Positions 36,689 to 46,998 of a stretch of 64,000 nt of DNA are shown piece by piece. The stretch is from contig NZ_CSTD01000001.1 of NCBI RefSeq assembly GCF_001053185.1, positions 248,001 to 312,000 of the forward strand, read 5' to 3'. How positions within the stretch are numbered: position 1 is the stretch's first letter; every line of letters begins with the position of its first letter. Made by a program: the position numbers and the translations under genes. The stretch is from Mycobacterium bohemicum DSM 44277 (GTDB lineage: Bacteria > Actinomycetota > Actinomycetes > Mycobacteriales > Mycobacteriaceae). A model generated the notes under the pieces. The model searched no databases. It saw nothing but the letters and a program-made list of their open reading frames with translations, and was not told where the DNA came from.

Positions 36689-38014
36689 CTATCGTTTGGC
36701 TTGCCCGAGTGCAGCACCGTTGACGGGCAGCGGGAGCGGGTTCGCCGGCCCGGTGTTGAAAGACGCGGGGGTTCGTGGGTAGTTGAGTTGGCCCACCGTC
36801 GAGGCCACACGCAGCACATATGCGTCCCGCGGGTCGGTCGGATCGCGTCCGGTGAAGTCGGTGATCCGCTTGAGCCGGTAGCGCACCGTGTTTGGATGAA
36901 CGAACAACTTTCTGGCACACGCCTCAATCGCGCCGCCACAATCGAGGTAGGCGTCGAGCGTCTCGATCAGCGTCGGACCGGCGTTGGCCAGGGGCCGCAT
37001 GACGTCGGTGTGCAACGCCACGATCGCCGACGCATCGCCCATCAACGCCCGCTCGGGCAACAGCTCCCGCGCCAGCACCGGCCGCGGCGCACCCCGCCAG
37101 CCTGCGACGGCGTTCATCCCGGAAATCGCCTCGCTCGCGCTGTGATACGCCGCGGTCAGCATGGGCGCGGTCGGCCCGATGACCACGGGACCGTCGGAGA
37201 ACGCGTTCAGCAGGTCGCCGAGGAATTTGTCGGTGGGCGACAACTGGCCGGACACGATCGCCACCAGCCAGGTGCCGTGCACGTCGGTGAGTGCGGCGCG
37301 CCCGTGATGCGCGGCGACGTCACGGACCTGCTGGCTGGCCCGCTGGGTCCCGCCCTTGCCGTCGGGGCCGATGTGGCCGGGCGCGGGGATGCCGACCACC
37401 ACGGTCGCCGGGGCCGTGGTGTCCCAGTTGAGCGCGGCCGCCCGGGACAGCAGCTCGGGGCCGGTGTCGCCGCGCACCACGGCGTCGACGACGCTGGCCT
37501 CCATTCGGCTGTCCCACGTGCCGCGAGCCTCGGCCGCGTCCGCGTACGACGAGGCGGCGGTGAATGCCAGGTCCCGGCTGTATTTGAGGATCCCGACCGT
37601 CAGCGCGGTCAACTGCTCCTCCGACCGCGCGACCAGCGGCACCACTTCCTCGAAGAACTCCATCGTCACCCGCACCATGTCCACGCTGTGGCGCAGCGCG
37701 ATCCGCCGGGCGAGGTCCTGCGGCACCAACTCGAACGCCCGCGCGGTGTAGCTGACGTTGCTGTGCGGGTCCTGCATCCACTCGACGAAGTTGTTGATGG
37801 CCGTCTGCACGACGAGCGCCACGCTGGCCCGCTGGGATGCCTCCAGGTCGGCGAAGAACGGCAGCCGCTCCTGCATGGCCGCGACGGCCTCGGTGGCCAG
37901 CCGCCCGGAGTACTGCTTCAACCGGCGCAGCAGGGATTCGGGCACTGTGTCCAGCAGTTCGAGCGGCGACCGCGGATGCCGGGCGAACGGGCCGGCGAAC
38001 GGGTTGTCATTCAT
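36689..38014 (-). CDS. mabR: Transcriptional regulator of mycolic acid synthesis MabR
   Basis: A 441-residue PucR/CdaR-type regulator, matching Rv2242 (MabR), which controls the FAS-II operon directly downstream. The C-terminal helix-turn-helix is visible in TLIETLDAYLDCGGAIEACA and KLFVHPNTVRYRLKRITDFT. The N-terminal part is a helical sensor region with an SMxxRLPFFADLE-like segment (AMQERLPFFADLEASQRAS). ATG 38014. The gene reads into the fabD promoter region, so partial read-through is possible. Confidence 0.94.
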   Translation of the reverse strand: MNDNPFAGPFARHPRSPLELLDTVPESLLRRLKQYSGRLATEAVAAMQERLPFFADLEASQRASVALVVQTAINNFVEWMQDPHSNVSYTARAFELVPQDLARRIALRHSVDMVRVTMEFFEEVVPLVARSEEQLTALTVGILKYSRDLAFTAASSYADAAEARGTWDSRMEASVVDAVVRGDTGPELLSRAAALNWDTTAPATVVVGIPAPGHIGPDGKGGTQRASQQVRDVAAHHGRAALTDVHGTWLVAIVSGQLSPTDKFLGDLLNAFSDGPVVIGPTAPMLTAAYHSASEAISGMNAVAGWRGAPRPVLARELLPERALMGDASAIVALHTDVMRPLANAGPTLIETLDAYLDCGGAIEACARKLFVHPNTVRYRLKRITDFTGRDPTDPRDAYVLRVASTVGQLNYPRTPASFNTGPANPLPLPVNGAALGQAKR

Positions 38015-38106
38015 TGTCAGTCACCCCTAAAACCTACGCCACTTTCCTGGAAGTTCCCGCCAAAGAGCGGGTGTCGCGGCGTTCTGTCGGGCCTGGGGCT
38101 CGGGCT

Positions 38107-38162
38107 CGAGTGTGAAGCCAGCCGCACACTCGGTGCCGAACGTGAAGCTGGCCGCACACTCG
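38107..38162. repeat. GAGTGTG palindrome with duplicated right arm
   Basis: CGAGTGTG (38107-38114) pairs with CACACTCG (38125-38132). The right half, GTGAAGC..GCCGCACACTCGG, occurs twice in tandem (38111-38133 and about 38142-38163). It lies after the aceE stop, before mabR. A related imperfect palindrome is at 48141-48196. Terminator or repeat element; function inferred. Confidence 0.65.
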
Positions 38163-38195
38163 GCGGGCGGGCGCGGGCGGCGGGGGAAGCAAGCC

Positions 38196-40988
38196 CTACG
38201 TCGCGGTCCCGGCGTCGGCGCCCTGCCCGGAGGCGGCGTGCACGTCGTCGATCTTGTACTGGCGCGCCGCGGCCACCGGCACCGACGGGTCGATTTCCCC
38301 GTCGCGCGCCAGCGCCTCGAGCACGGCGACCACCTGCGATTCGGCGTCGGTGTTGAAGTAGCGCCGGGCAGCCGGCCGGGTGTCGGAGAAGCCGAACCCG
38401 TCGGTGCCCAGCGTGACGTAGGTGCCCGGCACCCAGGGGCGGATCTGCTCGGGGACGCCGCGCATCCAGTCCGAGACGGCCACCACCGGCCCGGCGGCGT
38501 CGGCGAGCGCCTGGGTTATATAGGGGACGCCCGCCGGCCGGTCGGGGTGCCGCAGCTTTGCCCGCTCGACGGCCACGCCGTCGCGGTTCAGCTCGCCCCA
38601 GCTCGTCACCGACCACACGTCGGCGGCGACGTCCCATTCGGCCGCCAGCATGTCCGCGGCCTTCAGCGCGTCGGGCATGGCGACCCCGGACGCCAGCAGC
38701 TGCGCCGTGCTGGTGCGCTGCTCGCCGGCGGCGCGGTAGCGGTAGATGCCGCGCAGCAGACCCTCGGGATCGAAGTTCTCCGGCTCGGGCGGCTGCGGGT
38801 AGGGCTCGTTGTAGATCGTGAGGTAGAAGTACACGTTCTCCGGGTCGTCCCCGAACATGCGGGCCAGCCCGCTCTCGACGATGTAGGCGATCTCGTAGGC
38901 GAACGCCGGGTCGTAGGACACCACCGCCGGATTGGTGGCGGCCAAAAGCAGCGAGTGACCGTCGGCGTGCTGCAGGCCCTCGCCGGTCAGCGTGGTGCGG
39001 CCCGCGGTGGCGCCCAGCAAGAAGCCGCGGGCCATCTGGTCGGACGCCGCCCACAGGCCGTCGCCGGTGCGCTGGAAGCCGAACATCGAATAGAAGATGT
39101 AGATCGGGATCATCGGCTCGTTGTGCGTCGCATATGACGTGCCGGCCGCGATGAACGAGCCCACCGAGCCGGCCTCGTTGATGCCCTCGTGCAGGATCTG
39201 CCCGATTTCGCTCTCCTTGTAGGCCAGCATCAGGTCGGCGTCGACGGCGGTGTAGAGCTGGCCGAGGCGGTTGTAGATCTTCAGCGACGGGAACCAGGAG
39301 TCCATCCCGAACGTGCGGGCCTCGTCGGGGATGATCGGCACGATCCGCGGGCCAATCTCCTTGTCGCGCATCACCTCTTTGAAGGTGCGCACGGTCGCCA
39401 TCGTGGTGGCGACCGCCTGGGTTCCCGACCCCTTCTTCATCGGGGCGTAGATGTCGCGGCCCGGAAGCCGCAGCGCCTTGGTCTTGGTGCGGCGCTCGGG
39501 GAGGAATCCGCCGAGGGTCCGGCGGCGGTCGAGCAGGTAGCGGATCTCCGGGGCGTCGGAGCCGGGGTGGTAGTACGGCGGCAGGTAGGGATCCTCTTCC
39601 AGCTGGGCGTCGCTGACCGGGATCCGCATCGAATCCCGGAAGTGCTTAAGGTCTTCCAGCGCAAGCTTTTTCATCTGATGGGTGGCGTTGCGGCCCTGGA
39701 AGTGGGCGCCCAGCGAGTAGCCCTTGATGGTCTTGGCCAGGATCACCGTGGGCTGGCCCTTGTGGTCGACGGCGGCGCGGTAGGCGGCGTAGACCTTGCG
39801 GTAGTCGTGGCCGCCGCGCTTGAGGTTCCAGATCTCCGCGTCGGTCATGTTCTCGACCAGCGCCTTGGTGCGCGGGTCGCGGCCGAAGAAGTGGTCGCGC
39901 ACGTAGGCGCCGTCGTTGGCCTTATACGTCTGGTAGTCGCCGTCGGGCGTGGTGTTCATCAGGTTGACCAGCGCGCCGTCGCGGTCGGCGTGCAGCAGGG
40001 CGTCCCACTCGCGGCCCCACACCACCTTGATCACGTTCCAGCCGGCCCCGCGGAAGAAGGACTCCAGCTCCTGGATGATCTTGCCGTTGCCGCGCACCGG
40101 TCCGTCGAGGCGCTGCAAGTTGCAGTTGATCACGAACGTCAGGTTGTCCAGGCCCTCGAGCGCCCCGACGTGGGCGAGCCCCCGGCTCTCGGGCTCGTCC
40201 ATCTCGCCGTCGCCCAGGAAGCACCACACGTGCTGGTCGGAGGTGTCCTTGATGCCGCGGTCGTGCAGGTAGTGGTTGAACCGCGCCTGGTAGATGGCGT
40301 TCAGCGGGCCCAGGCCCATGGACACGGTGGGGAATTCCCAGAAGTCGGGCATCAGCCTCGGGTGCGGGTATGAGGGCAGGCCACCGCCGGGGTGGCTGTG
40401 TTCCTGGCGGAAGCCGTCGAGTTGGTCCGCGCTCAGGCGCCCCTCGAGGAAGGCGCGCGCGTAGATGCCCGGGGACGCGTGGCCCTGGATGAACACCTGG
40501 TCCCCGCCGCCGGGATGCGACTTGCCCCGGAAGAAGTGGTTGAAGCCGACCTCGTAGAGCGCCGCGGACGAGGCGTAGGTCGAAATATGGCCGCCCACAC
40601 CGACTCCCGGGCGCTGGGCGCGATGCACCATGATCGCGGCGTTCCACCGGATCCACGCCCGGAAGCGCCGTTCGACGTCCTCGTCGCCGGGGAACCACGG
40701 CTCCAATTCGGTGGGGATGGTGTTGACGTAGTCCGTCGAGGTGAGCGCGGGGATGGCGACCCGCTGATCGCCCGCCCGTTCCAGCAGCCGCAGCATCAGG
40801 TAGCGCGCGCGGGCCGGACCCGAGCGCTCCAGGAGCGCGTCGAAGGACTCCAGCCACTCCGACGTCTCCTCGGGGTCGATGTCGGGCAGGTAGGACGCCA
40901 CGCCTTCGCGGATGACCCGAACCCGGTCGGGTTCGCTTGCGCTGCTGGGGGTTTTGGCCAGGTCGTGGCGCGCGAACTCGGTTGTCAA
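38196..40988 (-). CDS. aceE: Pyruvate dehydrogenase E1 component AceE
   Basis: A 930-residue homodimeric-type E1 that decarboxylates pyruvate on thiamine diphosphate and acetylates the E2 lipoyl domain, feeding acetyl-CoA into lipid synthesis and the TCA cycle. The TPP motif spans [12 protein letters not shown] to TFVINCN, and [19 protein letters not shown] matches the active-site channel. Nearly collinear with Rv2241. The best start is TTG 40988 (reads [16 protein letters not shown]), an uncommon initiation codon. About 180 bp separate it from mabR. Confidence 0.95.
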   Translation of the reverse strand: MTTEFARHDLAKTPSSASEPDRVRVIREGVASYLPDIDPEETSEWLESFDALLERSGPARARYLMLRLLERAGDQRVAIPALTSTDYVNTIPTELEPWFPGDEDVERRFRAWIRWNAAIMVHRAQRPGVGVGGHISTYASSAALYEVGFNHFFRGKSHPGGGDQVFIQGHASPGIYARAFLEGRLSADQLDGFRQEHSHPGGGLPSYPHPRLMPDFWEFPTVSMGLGPLNAIYQARFNHYLHDRGIKDTSDQHVWCFLGDGEMDEPESRGLAHVGALEGLDNLTFVINCNLQRLDGPVRGNGKIIQELESFFRGAGWNVIKVVWGREWDALLHADRDGALVNLMNTTPDGDYQTYKANDGAYVRDHFFGRDPRTKALVENMTDAEIWNLKRGGHDYRKVYAAYRAAVDHKGQPTVILAKTIKGYSLGAHFQGRNATHQMKKLALEDLKHFRDSMRIPVSDAQLEEDPYLPPYYHPGSDAPEIRYLLDRRRTLGGFLPERRTKTKALRLPGRDIYAPMKKGSGTQAVATTMATVRTFKEVMRDKEIGPRIVPIIPDEARTFGMDSWFPSLKIYNRLGQLYTAVDADLMLAYKESEIGQILHEGINEAGSVGSFIAAGTSYATHNEPMIPIYIFYSMFGFQRTGDGLWAASDQMARGFLLGATAGRTTLTGEGLQHADGHSLLLAATNPAVVSYDPAFAYEIAYIVESGLARMFGDDPENVYFYLTIYNEPYPQPPEPENFDPEGLLRGIYRYRAAGEQRTSTAQLLASGVAMPDALKAADMLAAEWDVAADVWSVTSWGELNRDGVAVERAKLRHPDRPAGVPYITQALADAAGPVVAVSDWMRGVPEQIRPWVPGTYVTLGTDGFGFSDTRPAARRYFNTDAESQVVAVLEALARDGEIDPSVPVAAARQYKIDDVHAASGQGADAGTAT

Positions 40989-41148
40989 CGAACTACTCCT
41001 GTAGTCGGCGGGGCGGGCGTATCAGTCCTAACCCTCTATCGTGCCGCACCGCCGCCCCCGGCGCGTACCCGGTGACGGGGGTTCATCCCGGCGACACCAA
41101 TGCGGCGTGTGCTCGGACGCCCGGATGGCCACCCGGTAACGTCAAGCC

Positions 41149-41730
41149 GTGCTCATCGGATGGCGCGCCGTCCTTGCGGGGGATCTCCCGAAGCGAGGCG
41201 CTCTGGCGGTCGGTTGTGTCGCCGTGGCCCTGATCGGCATCGTCGGCTGTACCACGGTCACCAATGGCACGGCCACGCCCGACACCAAGGTCGCGCCGGC
41301 CTACCGGCAGTCGGTGTCGGCGTCGGTCTCGGCGTCCTCGGCGACGTCGAGCATCCGGGAGTCCCAGCGTCAGCAGTCGCTGACCACCAGGGCGGTGCGG
41401 ACGTCGTGTGACTCGCTGGCCAACACCAGCAAGGAGGCGATCGACAAGGTGAACACCTTCGTCGGGGCCTACAACGCCGGCCGCAACACCGGGCCCACCG
41501 AAGGCCCGGCGATCGAGGCGCTGAACAACAGCGCCTCAACCGTTTCCAACAGCTTCAACGACGCGCTGTCGCAACAGCTCAAGGACGCCTTCAACGCCTA
41601 CATCGACGCGGCTCACGGGGTGGCCAACGCGATCGGCACGCACGCCTCCACGGGGGAGTTCAACAAGCGGGTCGATCAACTCAACGACACCAAGACGAAA
41701 GCGCTGAAACTGTGCCTGGCGTCCTACTGA
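41149..41730 (+). CDS. Putative lipoprotein (Rv2240c-like)
   Basis: A 193-residue protein with an N-terminal hydrophobic segment ([16 protein letters not shown]) ending in IVGC, a good lipobox, so probably a lipoprotein. The mature region is Ser/Ala-rich then helical ([40 protein letters not shown]). It matches Rv2240c by position beside aceE. GTG 41149. Function unknown. Confidence 0.7.
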   Translation: MLIGWRAVLAGDLPKRGALAVGCVAVALIGIVGCTTVTNGTATPDTKVAPAYRQSVSASVSASSATSSIRESQRQQSLTTRAVRTSCDSLANTSKEAIDKVNTFVGAYNAGRNTGPTEGPAIEALNNSASTVSNSFNDALSQQLKDAFNAYIDAAHGVANAIGTHASTGEFNKRVDQLNDTKTKALKLCLASY

Positions 41731-41813
41731 GGCGCGGGTGTGGACCCGGTCGCGGCTGTGCGACGATAATCCACATCGCACGGTGTGCGCGGATGGTTTA
41801 AGGAGGCTCCACG

Positions 41814-42236
41814 GTGGTCGCGGCGGATCACGCCCCGAGCTACGCTCGCAAGCTGGGCATCCAACGAGACCAAGTCGTCCAGGAATGGGGCTGGGACGAG
41901 GACACCGACGACGACATCCGCGCCGCGGTCGAGGAAGCGTGCGGCGGCGACTTGCTCGACGAAGACACCGACGAGGTCGTCGACGTGGTGTTGCTCTGGT
42001 GGCGCGACGGCGACGGGGACCTGGTGGACACCCTGATGGACGCGATCACCCCGCTTGCCGAGGACGGCGTCATCTGGGTGCTGACCCCCAAGACCGGCAA
42101 GCCCGGTCACGTGCTGCCCGCCGACATCGCCGAGGCGGCGCCCACCGCGGGCCTGATGCCCACCTCGTCGGTCAATCTCGGTGACTGGAGCGCCAGCCAG
42201 CTGGTTCAGCCGAAGTCCCGAACCGGGAAGCGTTGA
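41814..42236 (+). CDS. DUF3052 protein (Rv2239c-like)
   Basis: A 140-residue actinobacterial DUF3052 protein, similar to Rv2239c. Visible segments are YARKLGIQRDQVVQEWGWDE, acidic DEDTDDDIRAAVEEACGGDL, and GVIWVLTPKTGKPGHV, a Rossmann-like strand. No catalytic residues are known for the family. GTG 41814 follows AAGGAGG. The stop codon TGA shares a base with the ahpE ATG. Confidence 0.82.
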   Translation: MVAADHAPSYARKLGIQRDQVVQEWGWDEDTDDDIRAAVEEACGGDLLDEDTDEVVDVVLLWWRDGDGDLVDTLMDAITPLAEDGVIWVLTPKTGKPGHVLPADIAEAAPTAGLMPTSSVNLGDWSASQLVQPKSRTGKR

Positions 42237-42697
42237 TGCTGGCCGTCGGCGCCCCAGCCCCCGACTTCACCTTGCGCGACCAGAACCAGCAGCGTGTGAC
42301 CCTGAGCTCCTACCGCGGCGCCAAGAACGTGCTGCTGGTGTTCTTCCCGCTGGCGTTCACCGGGATCTGCCAGGGTGAGTTGGACCGGCTGCGTGACCAC
42401 CTGCCCGAATTCGAGAACGACGACAGCGCCGCGCTGGCCATCTCGGTCGGACCGCCCCCCACCCACAAGATCTGGGCGATCGAGAGCGGGTTCACCTTCC
42501 CGGTGTTGTCCGACTTCTGGCCGCACGGCGAGGTCAGCCGCGCCTACGGGGTGTTCGACGAGAACGCCGGCTACTCCAACCGCGGGACCTTCGTCGTCGA
42601 CAAGTCCGGCGTCATCCGGTTCGCCGAGATGAAGCAGCCCGGCGAGTCCCGCGACCAGCGGCTATGGACCGAGGCGCTGACGGCGTTGCGGGTCTGA
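42236..42697 (+). CDS. ahpE: 1-Cys peroxiredoxin AhpE
   Basis: A 153-residue peroxiredoxin, same length as M. tuberculosis AhpE (Rv2238c). The peroxidatic cysteine is Cys45 in PLAFTGICQGEL, with no resolving Cys nearby, so reduction by mycothiol/mycoredoxin is expected. It detoxifies peroxides and peroxynitrite in the cytosol. ATG 42236 overlaps the preceding stop (TGATG), so it is coupled to the DUF3052 gene. Confidence 0.94.
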   Translation: MLAVGAPAPDFTLRDQNQQRVTLSSYRGAKNVLLVFFPLAFTGICQGELDRLRDHLPEFENDDSAALAISVGPPPTHKIWAIESGFTFPVLSDFWPHGEVSRAYGVFDENAGYSNRGTFVVDKSGVIRFAEMKQPGESRDQRLWTEALTALRV

Positions 42698-42745
42698 GGT
42701 TTGAGAGCCGGGCCGTCGGGCGTGTAGCCTGCGGCGCGGGTGTCA

Positions 42746-42820
42746 GGGCGCGTAGCTCAGTGGTAGAGCTCTGGTTTTACACACCAGCGGTCGGCGGTTC
42801 GATACCGTCCGCGCCCACCA
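42746..42820 (+). tRNA. tRNA-Val (anticodon TAC)
   Basis: A complete cloverleaf: acceptor GGGCGCG (42746-42752) pairs with CGCGCCC (42810-42816), followed by A and an encoded CCA. The anticodon stem CTGGT/ACCAG encloses loop TTTACAC with anticodon TAC, so valine. The T-arm is GGCGG TTCGATA CCGTC with one G-T pair. The accessory genes at 43-48 kb follow directly. Confidence 0.96.
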
Positions 42821-43105
42821 AACCGAACGATCTGGTCGTCCCCGACGGGAAACGGCGATCTGCTGCAGATCCTTGGCCATGCCCTGCCGCCACCAGTTGG
42901 CGATTACCGCCTCGGACGGCTCCACGCCCGGTCGGTTGAATCTGTAGAAGCCGCCTGGACCGTATTCACCGGCTCAGCACCGGCCCGCAGCCGGCCCGTT
43001 GGTCCCACCGTCGGGGGATGTGAACTCCGGGTGGCCCCGGCATGACGGTTCGGCGCGGCATCGCGCGATTCGAACGTCGACGTGGGCGGCACGGGTTATG
43101 AATCC

Positions 43106-43408
43106 ATGGTGAGCAACCACCGTGTGAACCTGACCCAGCAGGAAGCCTCCCTGATCGGGGAAAGCCATCCCGAGGCGCTGGAGCGCATGGACGAAAAGCA
43201 ACTGAAGGACCTGCTGAGCCGGCTGCGGACGGCGCGGGAAAAGAACTTCAGCTTGTTGCGGCGTCAGGGTGCGGCCCGAGTGGAGGCCGAAGGCGCTCGC
43301 GGTGCCGCCCAGCCCGCCAATGAACGACGCGGCGAAAAGGTGGAGGTGTTCGACGAGGCGCTGGCCCGAGTCAGCCGTCGGCTGGATTCGATTCGCGACA
43401 CCGGGTAG
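43106..43408 (+). CDS. Small helical hypothetical protein
   Basis: A 100-residue, charged, helical protein (LTQQEASLIGESHPEALERM, LKDLLSRLRTAREKNFSLLR, VEVFDEALARVSRRLDSI). It is likely a coiled-coil dimer. No signal peptide or membrane segment. I do not recognise the family. ATG 43106 is preferred to 43082 because the upstream codons are not conserved-looking. It lies just beyond tRNA-Val. Confidence 0.6.
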   Translation: MVSNHRVNLTQQEASLIGESHPEALERMDEKQLKDLLSRLRTAREKNFSLLRRQGAARVEAEGARGAAQPANERRGEKVEVFDEALARVSRRLDSIRDTG

Positions 43409-43569
43409 CGACCTCGGCTCGTCGGCGGGAAATCGATTCGGTCCGCAGGACGGATAACCCCACGTCGTCTGTCTCTTAAAGCTAAATTATTGTCCTTCTC
43501 GGTCAAGATCATCAGGGCGGTGCTGGCGCACGGTTGGTGCAACGGTCCAGCGAAACCAAGGAGCCCACG

Positions 43570-45081
43570 ATGAGCACCACGTCCACCACCCACAACCTCG
43601 ACGTGTTGATCGTCGGCGCCGGCATCTCCGGCATCGGCGCGGCGTACTACCTGCAGACCATGCAGCCGAACAGGACGTTCGCGATCGTGGAGGCGCGCGG
43701 TGAGATCGGCGGTACCTGGGATCTCTTCCGCTATCCCGGGATTCGCTCGGACTCGGACCTGCACACCTTCAGCTACGAGTTCAAGCCCTGGGAGAACGAG
43801 AAGGCGATCGCCAGCGCCGACGCGATCATGTCCTACCTGCGTGAGACGGTCTCGGAAAACGGCATCGCGCCCCGGATCCGCTTCCACCACAAGGTGATCA
43901 GCGCCTCGTGGTCCAGCGCCGACAATCGGTGGACGGTCGACATCGAGCGCACCGACACCGGCGAGCGGGTTCTTATCACCTGCGCGTGGCTGTTCTGCGC
44001 GGGCGGCTATTACCGCTACGACCAGGGATTCACCCCCGAATTCAAAGGCCGCGAACGCTTTTCAGGCCAGATCGTGCATCCGCAACTGTGGCCGGAGGAC
44101 CTGGACTACAGCGGCAAGCGCGTGGTCGTCATCGGCAGCGGGGCGACCGCGGTCACGCTGGTGCCGGCGATGGCCGACAAGGCCGGCCACGTGACGATGC
44201 TGCAGCGCTCACCGACCTACGTCCTGCCGGTGCCCTCGAAGGACCGGATCGCCAACGCCCTGCCCAAGCTGGTCGGGCGCAAACGCGCCTACGCGATCGC
44301 CCGGCGCAAGAACATCGCCAAGCAACGCGCGGTGTTCCAGCTGTGCCAGCGCTATCCCGGTGCGGCGCGGCGAATCATCCGGCACCTCAACGCCAAGCAT
44401 CTGCCCAAGGGGTATCCGGTTGACGAGCACTTCCGGCCCGCCTACAACCCCTGGGACCAGCGGCTGTGCGCGGTTCCCGACGCCGACATGTTCGCCGCGA
44501 TCCGCAACGGCAGCGCCTCGGTGGTCACCGACCGCATCGACACCTTCACCGAGACGGGCATCCGGCTCGAGTCGGGACGCGAGCTGGAGGCCGACATCAT
44601 CGTGACCGCAACGGGTCTGAACCTGCTCGCATTCGGCGGGATCACGCTGGCGGTTGACGGCGAACCGGTGAACCTGCCCGAGAAGGTCGCCTTCAAGGGG
44701 ATGATGCTCGACGGAGTCCCCAATTTCGCCTATTCGTTCGGCTACACCAACTCGTCGTGGACGCTGAAGGTCGGCCCGGTCTGCGAGCACCTGTGCCGGC
44801 TGATGGCGCACATGGACACGAACGGTTACACGGTCTGTTACCCGCACCTCAGCGGCGAGATGCGCACCATGCCTCTGCTGGAAGTCAAGGCCGGCTATCT
44901 CAAGCGCTCCGTCGACCTGTTCCCCCGTCAGGGCGACCACGGTCCGTGGCGGACGGCGATGGACCACCTCGCCGACGCCAAGATGCTGCGCGACGGCCCG
45001 GTCGCGGACGACAACCTGACGTTCACTTCGCCGGTGACTCAGGGTGCCGAGGGCACACCCGAGGCGGCGATGAGTGCATGA
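43570..45081 (+). CDS. Baeyer-Villiger flavin monooxygenase (EthA-like)
   Basis: A 503-residue class B monooxygenase. First Rossmann: VLIVGAGISGIGAAYYLQ. Fingerprint FxGxxxHxxxWP: FSGQIVHPQLWP. NADPH Rossmann: VVVIGSGATAVTL. It resembles M. tuberculosis EthA, which activates ethionamide, and related ketone oxidases. ATG 43570 follows AAGGAG. It lies in an accessory stretch between tRNA-Val and the Rv2237-like gene. Natural substrate unknown. Confidence 0.9.
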   Translation: MSTTSTTHNLDVLIVGAGISGIGAAYYLQTMQPNRTFAIVEARGEIGGTWDLFRYPGIRSDSDLHTFSYEFKPWENEKAIASADAIMSYLRETVSENGIAPRIRFHHKVISASWSSADNRWTVDIERTDTGERVLITCAWLFCAGGYYRYDQGFTPEFKGRERFSGQIVHPQLWPEDLDYSGKRVVVIGSGATAVTLVPAMADKAGHVTMLQRSPTYVLPVPSKDRIANALPKLVGRKRAYAIARRKNIAKQRAVFQLCQRYPGAARRIIRHLNAKHLPKGYPVDEHFRPAYNPWDQRLCAVPDADMFAAIRNGSASVVTDRIDTFTETGIRLESGRELEADIIVTATGLNLLAFGGITLAVDGEPVNLPEKVAFKGMMLDGVPNFAYSFGYTNSSWTLKVGPVCEHLCRLMAHMDTNGYTVCYPHLSGEMRTMPLLEVKAGYLKRSVDLFPRQGDHGPWRTAMDHLADAKMLRDGPVADDNLTFTSPVTQGAEGTPEAAMSA

Positions 45082-45256
45082 TCTCCACCCGCTACTAAAA
45101 CCCAAGGACCACAACGAAACTCATCTCGCCATAGACGCGTCCTGCTTGCTGGCCGAGTCCCGCGAGCACCCCAGGCACGTCGCCGGCCTGCAGGTGTTCA
45201 CGCCGCCGAAGGACGCCGGACCGGAGTTCGTTCGCGACATCTACGACGCCATGTGA
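45074..45256 (+). pseudogene. Wax ester synthase/DGAT remnant (5' end only)
   Basis: About 60 codons. LAIDASCLLAESREHPRHVA then GLQVFTPPKDAGPEFVRDIY is a clear match to the N-terminal start of mycobacterial WS/DGAT (triacylglycerol synthase) proteins, normally 450-470 residues. The frame ends at a TGA at 45254 and the next 85 bp lead into the PE_PGRS gene. The catalytic HHxxxDG motif is absent, so it is non-functional. The truncation point probably marks an insertion or deletion boundary. Confidence 0.7.
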
Positions 45257-45341
45257 AACTTGGGACCGGTAGGGCGGGCATGGGGATAGATTCGGCTCCT
45301 CGGCGATCTTCGGGTGATCGCCGCGTCATTCGGAGGTCGGG

Positions 45342-46755
45342 ATGTCCTTTGTCGTCGCAACACCGGAGTTCCTGACATCGGCCGCCTCGGATCTGGCGAA
45401 CCTCGCATCGAACATCACGGAGGCCAACGCGGCCGCGGCCACTCCCACCACGACGTTGTTGGCCGCCGCCGGCGACGAGGTGTCCGCGGCCGTCGCGGCG
45501 CTGTTCAGTGAGCACGCGCAGGCGTATCAGGCGCTCGGCGCCGAGGCGGCGGCCTTTCATCAACAGTTCGTCGACCTCCTCAATGCCGGCGCAGCCGCCT
45601 ACGGCGGTGCCGAGGCGGCCAACGCCAACCCCCTGCAGAGTCTGCTCGACTCGATCAACGCACCCTTCAACACGCTGCTGGGGCGCCCGCTGATCGGTGA
45701 CGGCGCTGACGGCACCCCCGGAACCGGCGCGAACGGCCAGAACGGCGGCCTGCTGTGGGGCAGCGGCGGCGCCGGCGGGTCCGGGGGAGCCGGTCAGAAC
45801 GGCGGTAATGGCGGCAGCGGCGGGTTCTTGTATGGCAACGGCGGCCGCGGGGGGACCGGCGGGGTCGCCATCGGGGCCGGGCAGGCCGGGTTCGGCGGCA
45901 ACGGGGGCAACGCCGTCGGGCTTTTCGGCAATGGCGGTCCCGGCGGGACGGGCGGGGCCAGTCCCGGCGGCGTCGCCGGTGACGGCGGCTTCGGCGGCAG
46001 CGGCGGGTTCCTGCTCGGCAACGGCGGCGTCGGCGGTACCGGCGGCAACGGCTTCGTCGCCGGCTGGGGCGGCGCCGGCGGGAACGGGAACGGCTTCATC
46101 TATGGCGCGGGCGGCGCGGGCGGCGCGGGCGGGTCCAGCCTCAACTTCAGCAACGGTCTCGCGGGCGTCGGCGGCGACGGCGGCAGCGGCGGCATCCTGT
46201 TCAACCTCATCGGCACCGGGGCGGACGGCGGCGCGGGCGGGGCGGCCGTGGGGGGCGGCAACATCGGCGGCCAGGGTGGCCAGGGCGGCTTCGGCAACGG
46301 CATCCTCTTCGGCGTCGGCGGCCACGGCGGTGACGGCGGGACCGCGCTGACGTCCGGTGGCACCGGCGGACCCGGCGGCCAGGGTGGTGACAACGGCTAC
46401 GCGTTCAGCGACGGCGCCGGTGACTTCTACGCCGGCGGTTCGTTGTTCGGGATCGGCGGTGCCGGCGGCGACGGCGGGGGCCGCGCAAGCCGGCGGCCAC
46501 GGCGGCACGGGCGGCCTGGGCGGGCTTGGCGGATTGATCTTCGGGGTCGGCGGCGCGGGCGGCAACGGCTACGGCGCGGCGGGCTTGGCTGTCGGGGGCA
46601 ATGGAAGCCAGGGCGGCTACGGCGGCTATCTGTTCGGCATCGGCGGCGCCGGCGGCAACGGCGGCATCGGGGTGATCCCGGGCGTCGGCGGCCAGGGTGG
46701 TTTCGGCGGCTACCTCATCGGCGGCATCAACGGGCGAAGTGGATTGACGCCTTAG
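45342..46755 (+). pseudogene. PE_PGRS protein gene with frameshift in a G5 tract
   Basis: Residues 1-95 are a PE domain (MSFVVATPEFLTSAASDLAN start; YGGAE is the YxxxD/E ESX-secretion motif). Then come Gly-Gly-X repeats of the PGRS type with periodic GNGG, GGAGG and GGSGG units. At GGGGG (46476-46480) the frame breaks into Arg-rich sequence running to 46907. With one G fewer the Gly-rich frame continues to a TAG stop at 46755 (ending NGRSGLTP). So the intact protein would have about 470 residues. It may be phase-variable, degenerate or a sequencing error. Confidence 0.85.
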
Positions 46756-46998
46756 CGATTTCGTCGGGGTCGCTCCAGCTAACCTGGCTCACGCCAGCCG
46801 GGATGCGAGGGCGCGCAGCGCGAACGTCAGCGAAATCGCCAATATTCTCGTCATCGGCGGGCGTGCGCCGGCCCGCGCGGACGCATCGGGGGGCCGATTG
46901 TGGGTGATCAGCCGGTATGGCAAGGTCGGGTCGTGCCCGAGGACGATCTGCAGAATGCCGGCGCCGGAAGCGGTTCGAGCACGACAAGCGGGGAGTCG

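Noticed and set aside
43469..43478. CTGTCTCTTA, same as the first ten bases of a Tn5/Nextera end
   Set aside because: The match stops after 10 bases and the flanks are normal intergenic sequence; coincidence is likely, unlike the longer match at 50551.
45697..46393. Proline-rich minus-strand frames and possible CRISPR-like repeats
   Set aside because: They are the complement of the Gly-Gly-X repeats of the PE_PGRS gene. Repeats are short, irregular and coding, with no spacer pattern.
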